From positions 1-52,853 of the forward strand of contig CANQLO010000008.1 of NCBI GenBank assembly GCA_947624715.1: 52,853 nt of DNA, written 5' to 3'. Below, piece after piece: positions 42,963-52,853 of the stretch. Every line of letters starts with the position of its first letter. Position 1 is the stretch's first letter. Below the pieces are notes generated by a model. The model was not told where the DNA came from. It was given only the letters and a program-made list of their open reading frames with translations, and did not search any database. This DNA comes from an uncultured Clostridia bacterium (GTDB taxonomy: Bacteria > Bacillota_A > Clostridia > TANB77 > CAG-508). The translations under genes were made by a program, and so were the position numbers.

Positions 42963-43097
42963 TTAGATTTTGTTACTAATCCTCCGGTCTCCTAGTGATA
43001 TGTTTAATGTCACCCCTGCTAATATTAACATTATAATTATTGTTACCACCAGTGCTATTATAGTTATGCCCTTTTCATTAATCTTTTGTTCTTTCAT
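42963..43097 (-). pseudogene. Pilin-like N-terminal anchor of the lectin-fold gene, separated by a one-base frameshift
   Basis: AGGAGG seven bases before ATG 43097, then MKEQKINEKGITIIALVVTI and IIMLILAGVTLNISLGD, a prepilin-like leader and helix. The frame then stops at 42963. Removing one base of the pair at 42986-42987 (a C doublet on the coding strand) joins it in frame to GGLVTKSKKLVSEYGN and the 41438-42955 frame, giving one 552-residue protein. This is a disrupted single gene, a sequencing error, or (less likely) a programmed frameshift. Confidence 0.8.
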
Positions 43098-43113
43098 TAT
43101 AAATCCTCCTAAT

Positions 43114-43299
43114 TTAAATTTTTATTTCAACTTTTATATTAATATTATACATATCACATATTATTGCTAATGAATGTAATTCCATGTCAAATATAACATC
43201 TTCTTTTATTGATGTCTGTGTTACAAATCCTTCTGCTGAATAGCATGATAGACTTTTTAAATCCTGTATAATTACTAAATCTTGATTACCCATATCCAT
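43114..43299 (-). CDS. Small hypothetical protein, 61 residues
   Basis: The frame MDMGNQDLVIIQDLKSLS...NIKVEIKI lies between two minus-strand genes, 29 bases after the 464-residue gene and 16 bases before the pilin-anchored gene. No recognised family. The only good Shine-Dalgarno (AAGGAG, about 43322-43327) is 22 bases from the ATG, so the start is uncertain; the frame is open further upstream without a standard start. Codon use looks like its neighbours. It could be real or the remnant of a longer gene. Confidence 0.45.
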   Translation of the reverse strand: MDMGNQDLVIIQDLKSLSCYSAEGFVTQTSIKEDVIFDMELHSLAIICDMYNINIKVEIKI

Positions 43300-43328
43300 A
43301 CTATATTTTTCATAAATAAATTTACTCC

Positions 43329-44723
43329 TTATTCTACATCTTCAAAGATTGGATCTAAATTTATTCCGATTGATGCTCCTTTTGAAATATATATATTATT
43401 TATTTTACTTTTCAATTGATTTATAAAAGGTTTTATCTGTTCTGTTGAGTAGTTGTTTAGAATTGCTGATGTACTTTCATCAAATGTGTCTATTGTTCCA
43501 ATATCATTTGTAAATTTTACAGTTCCACTATAGTAATAATTTGCTACTTTTATTCCATTTGTTGTTGTTATTTCAATTATATCTTTTATGTTGTTTTCTT
43601 CTATTGTTCCTTCTAATCTATGTTTAAATTCTATTGATTTATTAATGTCATCTTCAATGTATGAGTATTTAAATACAATATTGTTATCTTCTTTTCCTAT
43701 TTTTAATAATTTGTTATTTAATTCAAATATAATTATTTCTTTATTTTCTTCATTAATATGTGTAATGCCAAAACTTAAATCATTTATTTTAACCGTTGTT
43801 TTTATATTTTTTTGTTTATGTTCATTTACTGTTATTTCAATTTTTCCAGCTGATTCTGGATTTTCATTTAAACTTTCTATCTTTTCTCTCATTTTTATAT
43901 TAAAAGTGTTTATATCTGTATATTCATCATCTAGGTTTAAAAGTTTAAATCTTGATGTTAAGTAATCCATCATTATGCTATCTTGAGTAAGTTTTGATAA
44001 TATAACATCTTGGACATTTGCACTTTCTTTATTTTCTAATTTTAAAGTATAAGATGTTACATTATAATTTTGTCCGTCTATTTCTATTTTGTTTTTCTCC
44101 TTACTAAATGCTGTGTCTGGACTACTATTTTTTAATAAATTGTAATATGAATCTATATGTGATTTTTCTACTTTAGATGTTTCTAAAATTTTATCAAAAT
44201 TTATTTCTGTTATTTCATTTGGTACATAAGTATCTCCAACTATCGCTTGTGATATTTGTTTTAAACTTTCATTTTTTATTCCTATATAAGCAGTTGATAA
44301 TAATGAACTGTTAAATGCATACATATTTTTTTCTCTTGCAAGAGATATGTCAAATAGTTCTGTATTACTACTATTTATGGTTATATTATAATTTGCTTTT
44401 TCTTTTTGATTATTAACTTTTCCATCTACTTTTAACTTCAATTTGTCCATTATACTACTATCAGCTATATTAGAAGAAGACTTAACTATCATTTCTCCGC
44501 TTACTATATATGGCGTAGATTCCTTTACTCTTTCATAATCTTCAAATTCTATTTCTTTTAATAATTCTAAATTATTGCTTGTTGTTTTAAAATATCTAAA
44601 AAATGCACCTCTCTTAGTTCTAAAAACATCAGTAAAAAAGAATAATACAGCTACTACTATAGCTATTATTATTGTTACTACTAGTATTATTATTAACTTT
44701 AATTTTGCATTTTTAGATCTCAT
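43329..44723 (-). CDS. Uncharacterised membrane-anchored extracellular protein, 464 residues
   Basis: A basic N-terminus and one transmembrane helix (LIIILVVTIIIAIVVAVLFFFT) precede a long soluble region rich in Ser, Asn, Lys and Glu with alternating beta-strand pattern. No catalytic motif recognised. GGAGAGGATA precedes the ATG, which overlaps the rlmB stop by one base, so it is co-translated with rlmB. It sits next to the pilin-anchored surface gene. I infer an extracytoplasmic structural or lipoprotein-like role; function unknown. Confidence 0.75.
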   Translation of the reverse strand: MRSKNAKLKLIIILVVTIIIAIVVAVLFFFTDVFRTKRGAFFRYFKTTSNNLELLKEIEFEDYERVKESTPYIVSGEMIVKSSSNIADSSIMDKLKLKVDGKVNNQKEKANYNITINSSNTELFDISLAREKNMYAFNSSLLSTAYIGIKNESLKQISQAIVGDTYVPNEITEINFDKILETSKVEKSHIDSYYNLLKNSSPDTAFSKEKNKIEIDGQNYNVTSYTLKLENKESANVQDVILSKLTQDSIMMDYLTSRFKLLNLDDEYTDINTFNIKMREKIESLNENPESAGKIEITVNEHKQKNIKTTVKINDLSFGITHINEENKEIIIFELNNKLLKIGKEDNNIVFKYSYIEDDINKSIEFKHRLEGTIEENNIKDIIEITTTNGIKVANYYYSGTVKFTNDIGTIDTFDESTSAILNNYSTEQIKPFINQLKSKINNIYISKGASIGINLDPIFEDVE

Positions 44724-45478
44724 TATCCTCTCCTTCTTTGATTATATACTTCATACATTACAATTCCGGCAGATACTGATGCATTTAGTGAATTAATTTT
44801 TCCTTTCATTGGAATCTTTATTAAAAAATCACAATTTTCTTTTACTAGTCTACTCATTCCAAATCCTTCACTTCCAATTACAATTGCTACACCTTCATTA
44901 TACTTTTCTTCATTATAGAAACTTTTTCCTTCCATGTCTGTTCCATATATCCAAATGTCATTTTCTTTCAATTGTTTTATTGTTTCTGTTAAATTGTTAA
45001 CTCTTGCTATTTTCATATATTGCACTGCACCTGCAGATGTTTTATTTGTTGTAGCATTTACTAGAGCTGACCTTCTTTTCGGAATAATTATTCCGTGCAC
45101 TCCAGAACATTCTGCTGTTCGTATTATTGAACCTAAATTATGCTCGTCTTCTATTCCATCTAAAATAATTATAAATGGTTTTTCTCCTTTTTCTTTTGCT
45201 AAGTCAAGTATATCTTGAACTTCACAATATTCATATGGTGGAACTATTGCTATTACACCTTGATGATTATGTGTTGTTGCCATTTTATCTAGCTTTACTT
45301 TTTCAACTTCTGTATAAATTACTTTATTCTTTTTGGCTAGATTTATTATTTCTATTATAGAACCGTGTTTTTCACCTTTTTGAATAAATAATTTGTTTAT
45401 ATCTTTTCCAGATTTTAATAATTCTATTACGCTGTTTCTTCCTTCTACTTGGTTTACACTTTCTTCTGACTTATCCAT
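44723..45478 (-). CDS. rlmB: 23S rRNA (guanosine-2'-O-)-methyltransferase RlmB-type
   Basis: SpoU/TrmH-family SAM methyltransferase with knot fold. N-terminal substrate-binding domain (VEGRNSVIELLKSG) and three SpoU motifs: DGIEDEHNLGSIIRTAE, VIGSEGFGMSRLVKENCD and IPMKGKINSLNASVSAGI. 251 residues. GAGGATAA before the ATG. Overlaps the HD-domain gene by eight bases. The position in the target rRNA is inferred from the family. Confidence 0.93.
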   Translation of the reverse strand: MDKSEESVNQVEGRNSVIELLKSGKDINKLFIQKGEKHGSIIEIINLAKKNKVIYTEVEKVKLDKMATTHNHQGVIAIVPPYEYCEVQDILDLAKEKGEKPFIIILDGIEDEHNLGSIIRTAECSGVHGIIIPKRRSALVNATTNKTSAGAVQYMKIARVNNLTETIKQLKENDIWIYGTDMEGKSFYNEEKYNEGVAIVIGSEGFGMSRLVKENCDFLIKIPMKGKINSLNASVSAGIVMYEVYNQRRRG

Positions 45479-46226
45479 TTATTATCCTCTCATCTATGTA
45501 ATTATTTATAAATTTTCTTATATTTATCATTTCTTTATTTTCACATCTGTCAATGATTTTATTGATATAATCTTTTTCTTTTAGTAGTTTAAAACTTGGC
45601 TTAAAGTTTAAATCGAATACCATTCCTATATAAGAGATATATTCGTCCATTGATGTTTTTAATAATTTTCTATCTGTTTGCTTTCCTTGATAAAAATCAT
45701 TTAAAATTCCTTCTGATATTGGTGAAGTATTTATATTGCTATCACTCATTAAGGTATCAAGATTTTCTATGATAATTGAATTAAATATATCAATTTTGTC
45801 TGCATCTCTTATAATTTTAGCTTGCAATATTTCTTCTTCTGTTAAATCCTCAGCTATTTTAAATTTATTATGATTTTGTATTGCAATTAATATTATATTG
45901 TGATATTTTTCATCTTCACAAAACTCTGATAAAAAATTATTTTCCTTTAATACTTCCACACCTAAATTAGCATGGTCTACTGATAACCTATCTACAAATG
46001 TATTATATCTTTTTATTTGTTCAAATCTTCCTATATCATGTAACAATCCTATTATCTTTGCTAAAAGAATTTGTTCTTCACTAAGTTCAAGTTCAGTAGC
46101 TATTTTATCTGCTGCATCAACTACTCTATAAGTATGTGCTATCTTAAATGCTATTCTTGGATTAGATTTATCATATTTTTCTACATAATTATTAAATGCT
46201 TTTTTAGCTTTTTCTATATCTATCAT
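45471..46226 (-). CDS. HD-domain phosphohydrolase
   Basis: 251 residues. The HD metal site is seen in AHTYRVVDAADKIA, LLHDIGRFEQ, a later HANLGVEVL and IIRDADKIDIFN. Resembles metal-dependent nucleotidase/phosphodiesterase HD proteins without a fused sensor domain; substrate unknown. Overlaps rlmB by eight bases and follows lepA by 54 bases. Confidence 0.85.
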   Translation of the reverse strand: MIDIEKAKKAFNNYVEKYDKSNPRIAFKIAHTYRVVDAADKIATELELSEEQILLAKIIGLLHDIGRFEQIKRYNTFVDRLSVDHANLGVEVLKENNFLSEFCEDEKYHNIILIAIQNHNKFKIAEDLTEEEILQAKIIRDADKIDIFNSIIIENLDTLMSDSNINTSPISEGILNDFYQGKQTDRKLLKTSMDEYISYIGMVFDLNFKPSFKLLKEKDYINKIIDRCENKEMINIRKFINNYIDERIING

Positions 46227-46280
46227 TTTTATATTATTCCTTTCTCAAATACAAATTTTGTTTAATGATACTATTGCTTT

Positions 46281-48095
46281 TTAATCTGTTTTATCACTTG
46301 CTTTTAATACATTTAAAAATGCTTCTTGTGGTATCTCAACATTTCCAAATTGTCTCATCTTCTTTTTACCACGTTTTTGTTTTTCTAGCAATTTCTTTTT
46401 TCTTGTAATATCTCCTCCATAACATTTCGCTAAAACATCTTTCCTTAATGCAGATATTGTTTCTCTTGCAATTATTGTTCCTCCAACTACTGCTTGTATT
46501 GGAACTGCAAATAGCTGTCTTGGTATCTCTTCTTTTAATCTTTCTGTTAAAACTTTTCCTTTATTGTAAGCATTTGATTTATGTACTATAAATGAAAGTG
46601 CGTCTACTAATTCATTATTGACATGTATATCTAGTTTTACTAGGTCAGATCTTTTATATTCTTTTAGATAATAATCTAAAGATGCATATCCTCTTGTTTT
46701 TGATTTTAGAGTGTCAAAGAAATCATAAATAATTTCATTTAGTGGTAACTCATATTTTAATGTTACTCTTGATTCATCTAAATATTGCATATCGATATAG
46801 ATTCCTCTTCTCGTCTGGCACAAATCCATTACGTTTCCCACATAGTCTTTTGGAACCATTATGCTAGCTTCAACATATGGTTCTTCAATATAATCTATTT
46901 GAACAGATGGAGGAAGATCTGATGGATTATATAAATCTTCCACTGTTCCATTTGTTTTATGTACTTTATAAATAACTGATGGTGCAGTTGTAATCAATCC
47001 TAAGTCAAATTCTCTGTCCAATCTTTCTTCTATTATCTCTAAATGTAAAAGTCCTAGAAATCCACATCTAAATCCTGAACCTAGTGCTGTTGATGTTTCT
47101 GGCTCAAAAACTAGTGCTGCATCATTTAATTTTAATTTTTCCAATGCTATTTTTAAATTTTCATAATCAGCTCCATCCATTGGATAAAGTCCGCAATATA
47201 CCATTGAGTTTACTTCTTTATATCCTGGTAATGGTTCTTCTGCTGGTAAATTTTCATTTGTTATTGTATCTCCGACTTTAATATCTTGCAAACTTTTAAT
47301 ACTTGCTGCTATATATCCAACTTCTCCTGCTGATAATTCTTCCGCTTCTACCAACTTTCCTGGTTCAAAATATCCAACCTCAGTTACAGTAAAATGCAAA
47401 TTATTAGACATTAGTCTTATCTCATCTCCAACTTTTACTGTTCCTTGATTTATTTTAACATATGCCAATGCTCCCTTATAATCATTATATATTGAATCAA
47501 ATATTAGAGCTTTTAGTTTTCCATCTTTATCACCATCTGGTGCTGGAATTTCATTTACTATTTTTTCTAAAACTTGTTCAACATTTAAGCCTGTTTTTGC
47601 TGATATACATGGTGCATCCATTGCTGGTATGCCTATTATATCTTCAATTTCTTTTTTTACTTCATCAGGTCTTGCACTCGGCAAATCTACCTTATTTATG
47701 ACAGGCAATATTTCTAGATTATTATCTAATGCTAAGTAAACATTAGCTAAAGTTTGTGCTTCAACTCCTTGTGTACTATCAACAACTAAAACAGCTCCTT
47801 CACATGCTGCTAAACTTCTTGATACTTCATAATTAAAATCCACATGTCCTGGAGTATCTATTAAGTTAAGTTCATATGTTTTACCATCTTTAGCTTTATA
47901 TTTCATTCTAACAGCTTGTGCTTTTATTGTTATTCCTCTTTCTTTTTCAATATCCATGTTGTCTAGTACTTGCTCTGTCATCTCTCTTTTTGGAAGAGCT
48001 CCTGTCATTTCAATTAGCCTATCTGCTAAAGTTGATTTTCCATGGTCTATATGTGCAATTATACTAAAATTTCTAATTAGATTTTGGTCTTTCAT
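46281..48095 (-). CDS. lepA: Elongation factor 4
   Basis: Translational GTPase that back-translocates or remodels stalled ribosomes. G1 [15 protein letters not shown]3 [15 protein letters not shown]4 NKVDLPSA, the domain order of EF-G without domain IV, and the EF4-specific C-terminus ([23 protein letters not shown]). 604 residues, normal. AAGGAG before the ATG. Confidence 0.97.
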   Translation of the reverse strand: MKDQNLIRNFSIIAHIDHGKSTLADRLIEMTGALPKREMTEQVLDNMDIEKERGITIKAQAVRMKYKAKDGKTYELNLIDTPGHVDFNYEVSRSLAACEGAVLVVDSTQGVEAQTLANVYLALDNNLEILPVINKVDLPSARPDEVKKEIEDIIGIPAMDAPCISAKTGLNVEQVLEKIVNEIPAPDGDKDGKLKALIFDSIYNDYKGALAYVKINQGTVKVGDEIRLMSNNLHFTVTEVGYFEPGKLVEAEELSAGEVGYIAASIKSLQDIKVGDTITNENLPAEEPLPGYKEVNSMVYCGLYPMDGADYENLKIALEKLKLNDAALVFEPETSTALGSGFRCGFLGLLHLEIIEERLDREFDLGLITTAPSVIYKVHKTNGTVEDLYNPSDLPPSVQIDYIEEPYVEASIMVPKDYVGNVMDLCQTRRGIYIDMQYLDESRVTLKYELPLNEIIYDFFDTLKSKTRGYASLDYYLKEYKRSDLVKLDIHVNNELVDALSFIVHKSNAYNKGKVLTERLKEEIPRQLFAVPIQAVVGGTIIARETISALRKDVLAKCYGGDITRKKKLLEKQKRGKKKMRQFGNVEIPQEAFLNVLKASDKTD

Positions 48096-48112
48096 AATGC
48101 TCCTTATTATAA

Positions 48113-50482
48113 TTAATCATCTTTTTTACTTGCTTTTGAAAATTTCTTTAGTGTTTGATAAACTAAATAATTTATGGTTCCAGGTATATCCTTCTTTCCG
48201 GCTGGAACTCCTGTTAATATTTCAATACCTTCTTCTATTGTTGAAACTGCATATATATGGAATTTACCATTTTTTACTGCTTCTACAATTTCTTTATCAA
48301 GATTTAGGTTTTGTATATTTTGTTGTGGTATCATTACTCCTTGTGTTCCATCAAGTCCATTTAGTTTGCATATCTCGTAATAACCTTCTATCTTTTCATT
48401 CACTCCGCCTATTGCTTGAATCTCACCTTTTTGATTTACTGAGCCTGTTACTGCAATAGCTTGATTTATTGGAACATTTGATAGACTTGATAAAAGAGCA
48501 TAAAGCTCTGTTGAAGATGCACTATCACCGTCAACACCATTATAAAGTTGCTCAAAACATATACTAGCTGTTAGTGAAAGTGGCATTTCCTTTGCAAACA
48601 TTTCTCCAAGATATCCGTTTAATATTAATATTCCCTTTGAATGTGATGAACCAGAAAGTTCTACTTCTCTTTCAATATTTATTATTCCACTTTTTCCTGT
48701 ATAAGTATTTGCTGTAATTCTAACTGGTTTTCCAAATGTATAATCTCCTACTGTCATAACGGTTAAGCCATTTATCTGTCCAACTTTACTTCCTTTTGTA
48801 TCTATTAGAAGTACTTTATCTTTAATCATTTCTGTATATTTACCATCATATTTCTTTACACGATTTTTTCGCTCTATTAATGCTTTTTCAATATATTCAC
48901 TTGTTACAACTTTTGATTTATCTATTTTAGCCCATGTAGCTGCTTCAACTATTACTTGTGAAAGTTCTCCAAACTGTGTTGATAACTTTTTTCTGTTATC
49001 TGCTAATCTACAAGAATATTCAGCTAATCTTGCAACTGCACTTTTATCTAAATGTGGAAGTTCTTCATCTGTGCAAAATCCATGTACAAAACCTGCTAAA
49101 TCTAATAAGTTACTTTCATCTAATGTTGCAGAATCTTCAAATTCAACTTTAATTTTAAATAATTTTCTAAATTCTTCATCAACTGAAAGTAGTGTTTGAT
49201 AAACATTTTCATTACCTATTAATATTACTTTTAAGTCAAGTGGTATTGGTTCTGGCTTTAAAGAAACTAATGCCATTGATGCTCTTTGTTCTAATGAATT
49301 ATCAATTCCAATTTCTTTATTTCTTAAAACTTTTTTTAGATTTTCATAACATGCAGGATTAGTTAGTAAATCATTTGCTTGAAAAATTATATATCCACCA
49401 TTTGCTTTTTGTAAAAGTCCAGGAGTTATCATTGTATAATCTGTTTTTAATACACCATAATAATTTTCATATTCTAGTCTTCCAAACAAATTATTAAATG
49501 AATAGTTAGAATCCATTATTACTGGTGCACCTTCTGTGTAGCTATTATCTACAAACACATTTACTTTGTAATTATCCCATGGTTTAGATTCTGGAATTTT
49601 TGGTCCTTGATTTTCTGGTTCTTTTTTATCTTCTTCTAAAAATTTAGAAATATTTTTTAATATATCTTTTTTTACACCATCTAAAAATTTTGTTATTTTT
49701 TTATTTCTTTTGAAATTAGATTTAATATATGAAATATGTCCTTCTATTGTAAGAACTGCAATATTAGATTGCCATTCAGACACTTTCCTTTCTGACTCTG
49801 CATCTAATTGCTTTATTGCTGCTATAACTTCTATTATTTGTTGTTGAACTATTGCAGATTTATCTTCATATTCCTTTTTTAGTTTTTCATCTAATTTGTC
49901 AAATTCTTCTTCTTTAATAACTTTGCCATCTATCATTGGCATCATATAAATACCATTATCAGCTGATTTAACTTGGAAGCCATACTTTTCAGATTCTTTG
50001 TTTAGATTTTCTAACAAATTCATTCTTTTTTCTTGATACTTTTGAGTTATAACTGTTTTTTCTTTTTCAAAATCTTGATTTTTAAAAGTATTTTTTATGT
50101 CTGTCCTAATTTCTTTAATGAACTTTTCCATTAATTCTTTAAAATTATTTCCTTCACCTGCTGGTAAACTTACTGCAACTGGCTCATTTGGATTTTCAAA
50201 GTTGTATATATAGCACCAATCTGGTGGTGTTTTTTTACTTTTAGATATTTTGTTTAAATAACTTTTTGTGTATGTTGTTTTTCCAGATCCAGTTGGTCCT
50301 TCTAAATATACATTATATCCTTTTGTATCAACTGACAAGCCAAACTCTAAAGATGCAATTCCTCTTTGTTGTCCTATTCCTTTATAATTTGAGTCTAACT
50401 CATCTGTTGTTTCAAATTTAAATATATCTGGATTGCATATATATCTTAAATCTTTATATGATACTTCATTTGTTTTTTTCAT
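48113..50482 (-). CDS. Lon-like ATP-dependent protease (AAA_32/LonB-type)
   Basis: Substrate-unfolding protease of the Lon superfamily. Walker [17 protein letters not shown], a long inserted helical region (residues about 120-290), and a C-terminal Lon peptidase domain with the Ser/Lys dyad: [15 protein letters not shown] and [21 protein letters not shown]. Of the LonB-like class without an N-terminal LAN domain. 789 residues from ATG 50482 (AAAGGA 12 bases before); an ATG at 50503 lacks a ribosome binding site. Between tsaB-rimI and lepA. Confidence 0.88.
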   Translation of the reverse strand: MKKTNEVSYKDLRYICNPDIFKFETTDELDSNYKGIGQQRGIASLEFGLSVDTKGYNVYLEGPTGSGKTTYTKSYLNKISKSKKTPPDWCYIYNFENPNEPVAVSLPAGEGNNFKELMEKFIKEIRTDIKNTFKNQDFEKEKTVITQKYQEKRMNLLENLNKESEKYGFQVKSADNGIYMMPMIDGKVIKEEEFDKLDEKLKKEYEDKSAIVQQQIIEVIAAIKQLDAESERKVSEWQSNIAVLTIEGHISYIKSNFKRNKKITKFLDGVKKDILKNISKFLEEDKKEPENQGPKIPESKPWDNYKVNVFVDNSYTEGAPVIMDSNYSFNNLFGRLEYENYYGVLKTDYTMITPGLLQKANGGYIIFQANDLLTNPACYENLKKVLRNKEIGIDNSLEQRASMALVSLKPEPIPLDLKVILIGNENVYQTLLSVDEEFRKLFKIKVEFEDSATLDESNLLDLAGFVHGFCTDEELPHLDKSAVARLAEYSCRLADNRKKLSTQFGELSQVIVEAATWAKIDKSKVVTSEYIEKALIERKNRVKKYDGKYTEMIKDKVLLIDTKGSKVGQINGLTVMTVGDYTFGKPVRITANTYTGKSGIINIEREVELSGSSHSKGILILNGYLGEMFAKEMPLSLTASICFEQLYNGVDGDSASSTELYALLSSLSNVPINQAIAVTGSVNQKGEIQAIGGVNEKIEGYYEICKLNGLDGTQGVMIPQQNIQNLNLDKEIVEAVKNGKFHIYAVSTIEEGIEILTGVPAGKKDIPGTINYLVYQTLKKFSKASKKDD

Positions 50483-50509
50483 TGTTATTAAAATTCCTTT
50501 CATTTGTTT

Positions 50510-51652
50510 TTATAGTGACATTAATGTTGCACTATCTTTTCCTTCATAGTATTTTTTTCTGGTTCCAACTTGTCTAAAACCAAATTTACTATATAGTTTT
50601 ATTGCTTTAATATTTTTTTCATTTACTTCTAAATTAATTTTTTCAACTTTACTCTTTCTTATTAAGTAACTTAGCATATTTGAAGCAATTCCTTGACTGT
50701 ATTTATCAACTCTTGTCACTATATTCATAATTTCCATTTCATTTAAAACTATTCTGTACCCTGTAAAACCAACTATTTCATTATTTTGTTTTGCAACAAT
50801 GTACTTTGAGTTCTTAAAATCATCTTCTAATGTTTTATAATCCCATATATTTGGAAACTTATCATAATCTTTCTTTATTTGCTCTAAATCTAGGCTAGAT
50901 AATTCCCAAATTGCTACTTTTTCATCTTCTCCTTCTCTTTCTCTTTGTGCTTGTGGCTTTCTTAAATACAATGGAAAAAGTGTACTTGAATCTCCATAGT
51001 CTCCCATTTCATATTTATCTTGAGCACATACTGCAATTGATTCTGCCATTTCTGGTAAATCTTTTACATACTCATAATTTTCAGTTTTCTTTCCCTGTGC
51101 ATATTGTTTTGAATATTTTGCACTTAATAATGGTTCTAGTTTATCTATTCTAACATCACCAACTATATATAATGGGTTTGTAAAATCTACATACTCAACC
51201 ACATCTAGAATATTCATTACTTCTGGATTTTTGAATAATGACAAATTTCCGTTATGAACCTTATATACTGAAAAATATACATTTTCATTTTTTGCATCAA
51301 TCATTGATAAAATTTTACATTCTTTTCTTCCTTTTCGTATAAGCACTCCATAAGCTTGAGCTTTTAATGAATCAACTCCTGCTATTGGGATATTTTTAGC
51401 ATCTGAAAAAGCTTTGATTGTAGCCATTCCTACTCTGATTCCAGTAAACGACCCTGGTCCTCTTGAACAGCTGAGTAAATTTATATCTCCAATTTTAAGT
51501 TTTGCAGATTCTAATATTTTTTTTATTTCAGGCATCAATGTTTGTGAATGTTCTTTCTCTGATTTACTTGCTACTTGCTTTATTATTTTTCCATCTTCCA
51601 TAATGGCTATTGAACATACTTCTCTTGATGTATCAATCGCTAATATTTTCAT
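50510..51652 (-). CDS. tsaB: TsaB-RimI fusion: tRNA t6A component and ribosomal acetyltransferase
   Basis: 380 residues. Residues 1-about 225 are TsaB (ILAIDTSREVCSIAIMEDG, SCSRGPGSFTGIRVGMATIK), which with TsaD/TsaE makes t6A37 on tRNA. Residues about 245-380 are a GNAT acetyltransferase of RimI type (YIVAKQNNEIVGFTGYRIV, VDKYSQGIASNMLSYLI, NLEVNEKNIKAIKLYSKFGF). tsaB and rimI are often adjacent genes; here they are one protein. Start ATG 51652 with AAGGAG eight bases upstream, preferred over GTG 51661. tsaE is directly upstream; tsaD is not in the window. Confidence 0.92.
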   Translation of the reverse strand: MKILAIDTSREVCSIAIMEDGKIIKQVASKSEKEHSQTLMPEIKKILESAKLKIGDINLLSCSRGPGSFTGIRVGMATIKAFSDAKNIPIAGVDSLKAQAYGVLIRKGRKECKILSMIDAKNENVYFSVYKVHNGNLSLFKNPEVMNILDVVEYVDFTNPLYIVGDVRIDKLEPLLSAKYSKQYAQGKKTENYEYVKDLPEMAESIAVCAQDKYEMGDYGDSSTLFPLYLRKPQAQREREGEDEKVAIWELSSLDLEQIKKDYDKFPNIWDYKTLEDDFKNSKYIVAKQNNEIVGFTGYRIVLNEMEIMNIVTRVDKYSQGIASNMLSYLIRKSKVEKINLEVNEKNIKAIKLYSKFGFRQVGTRKKYYEGKDSATLMSL

Positions 51653-51657
51653 ATACA

Positions 51658-52119
51658 TCACTCCTTATAATTTGAAAAATCAATATTTTCATATTTTGTA
51701 CCAACAGTTTCTATTCGTAGCTTTCGTTCTTCTTCACTTTCGCCTTTTTCGAATGTTATTTTAATAAAATCATTTGGTAATATATCCTCTATGAGTTCTC
51801 CCCATTCAAATATGCATATTCCTTTATTAAAGTATTCTTCTCCTCCTATACTTTCAAATTCATATATATCTCCTAATCTATATAAATCAAAATGATATAT
51901 ATCAATTTGTTCATTATGATACTCATTGACTATTGTAAAAGTTGGACTTGATATTTTTTCTTGCATTCCAAAATATGTTAGTATTCCTTCAACAAATTTT
52001 GTTTTTCCTGATCCTAGTTCTCCTGATAAAACTATTATGTCTCCTTTTTTTAAAATCTGTGCTAAATTTCTTGCGTACTTTTTTGTGCTTAATTCATCAT
52101 GGCATATTATTTCTTGCAT
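51658..52119 (-). CDS. tsaE: tRNA threonylcarbamoyladenosine biosynthesis ATPase TsaE
   Basis: P-loop protein that binds TsaB-TsaD and drives t6A synthesis. Walker A LSGELGSGKTKFVEG, SPTFTIVNEY, and YHFDLYRLGD are diagnostic. 153 residues from ATG 52119 (GAGG seven bases before), chosen over TTG 52125. Followed five bases later by tsaB-rimI. Confidence 0.95.
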   Translation of the reverse strand: MQEIICHDELSTKKYARNLAQILKKGDIIVLSGELGSGKTKFVEGILTYFGMQEKISSPTFTIVNEYHNEQIDIYHFDLYRLGDIYEFESIGGEEYFNKGICIFEWGELIEDILPNDFIKITFEKGESEEERKLRIETVGTKYENIDFSNYKE

Positions 52120-52213
52120 TATCAATCCTCTTTCTACATAATATATTTATTCACATTTATTATATATTATTTAACCAATTTATTCAAGGATTTTTTATAA
52201 TTAAAGTTATTAC

Positions 52214-52771
52214 TTAGTTTATACTAGATAAATATTCAGCTAATTCTTTGTATCCTTCTTCTAACCAAAATTTTGCTCTTTCATCATCATTAAAATTTGC
52301 CAATGTTAATTTTTCTCCTTTAGGAATAAATATTTTATCCCAGCTCCATCCATATTCTCCACTTTTTTTAGTGTCAATCATTCCTTCTGTTTTTGAGACA
52401 AATACTTTTGTATCTTTTCCCGGTTCTGTATATGCTAAACATTCTAAAAAGTACGCATATCTATCTTGTATACCATCCATAAGTTTTAATAATCCATCTT
52501 CTCCAATAGTATCATCTGCATAGCGAGTGTATGCTGATGGAAATCCTTTTAAAGCTGGAACTACTAATCCTGAATCATTCTTTAATACTGGACAGCCTAA
52601 TTTATCACAAGCATATTTTGATGAAAATGTTGCTACTTCCTCTATTGTATCTGCTTGTATTTCAATACATTCCATCTTTTTACCTATTACATTTATTCCA
52701 TATGGTTCAAAATATTTTTTTGCAATGAATAATTTAAATTCATTTCCTGTTACATATACTAAATCTTTCAT
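52214..52771 (-). CDS. Non-canonical purine NTP pyrophosphatase-like protein (Ham1/RdgB family)
   Basis: 185 residues. MKDLVYVTGNEFKLFIAKKYF is the ITPase/HAM1 N-terminus (SFxTxNxxK), followed by NDSGLVVPALKGFPSAYTRY and GWSWDKIFIPKG. The family hydrolyses XTP, dITP and ITP. The version resembles the archaeal/eukaryotic ITPA style (WDKIFIP with GEDGLLKLM) more than classic RdgB. A strong AAAGGAG is 40 bases upstream before a three-codon ATG frame (MVI, 52811-52800); no close ribosome binding site precedes the chosen ATG. Confidence 0.85.
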   Translation of the reverse strand: MKDLVYVTGNEFKLFIAKKYFEPYGINVIGKKMECIEIQADTIEEVATFSSKYACDKLGCPVLKNDSGLVVPALKGFPSAYTRYADDTIGEDGLLKLMDGIQDRYAYFLECLAYTEPGKDTKVFVSKTEGMIDTKKSGEYGWSWDKIFIPKGEKLTLANFNDDERAKFWLEEGYKELAEYLSSIN

Positions 52772-52853
52772 TTTTATCTTGTATGATATATTTAATAACT
52801 TAAATAACCATACGCTCCTTTCTTTATTTTTTAATATTTAATATAATCTATAT

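Overview
The window looks like a piece of the chromosome of a spore-forming, low-GC Clostridia (Firmicutes), probably an uncultured gut-type lineage. This rests on very AT-rich DNA, strong AGGAGG-type ribosome binding sites with several TTG/GTG starts, and a full set of sporulation markers (spoIIGA, sigE, sigG, yqfC, yqfD, a pdaA-type deacetylase, a ymxH/ylmC-type gene). I see no tRNA, rRNA, CRISPR array, prophage or insertion-sequence transposase. Most of the window is conserved housekeeping DNA on the minus strand.

Layout. 1-1100: truncated pilin-anchored surface protein. 1586-2218 (+): nth. 2267-5002 (-): Ca2+-type P-type ATPase, divergent from an acyl-CoA synthetase-like gene at 5305-6978 (+). 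7136-10198 (-): folC, RNase G, pth. 10452-13007 (-): 851-residue cell-wall-anchored adhesin with its own consensus promoter. 13365-20729 (-): the recO/yqzL/era/DUF3048/dgkA/ybeY/yqfD/yqfC cluster, in which the usual phoH and pgpH are missing and a 402-residue protein of unknown function sits between yqfD and ybeY. 20861-24862 (-): pdaA-like, a HEPN/MNT pair, a gatD-like amidotransferase, a dicarboxylate symporter. 25109-26195 (+): sigG and a ymxH-like gene. 26425-28642 (-): SPFH-domain and Tim44-like zinc-ribbon proteins. 28873-37509 (-): sigE, spoIIGA, ftsZ, ftsA, sbp, two DUF881 genes, ftsQ/divIB, murA. 37726-41280 (-): smc. 41438-44723 (-): pilin-anchored lectin-fold protein and two unknown genes. 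44723-52771 (-): rlmB, HD hydrolase, lepA, Lon-like protease, tsaB-rimI fusion, tsaE, ITPase-like gene.

The most interesting signals are outside the housekeeping calls. (1) The 3' end of the surface gene at 41438-43097 encodes a C-type-lectin/FGE-like tail on a GC-rich patch, as in the variable region of a diversity-generating retroelement (DGR); no reverse transcriptase or template repeat is visible, so it would be a remote target. The same gene carries a one-base frameshift just after its pilin-like anchor. (2) Six copies of a roughly 95-135 bp hairpin repeat with a shared GC-rich core and complementary arms that differ between copies lie between genes. (3) smc and the DUF3048 gene share a leader in which a strong Shine-Dalgarno sequence serves a tiny MLVF... 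open frame ending just before the real start. (4) At least four genes (era, the dgkA-like gene, a DUF881 gene, ftsA) have their 3' coding end and stop codon duplicated in tandem just downstream.
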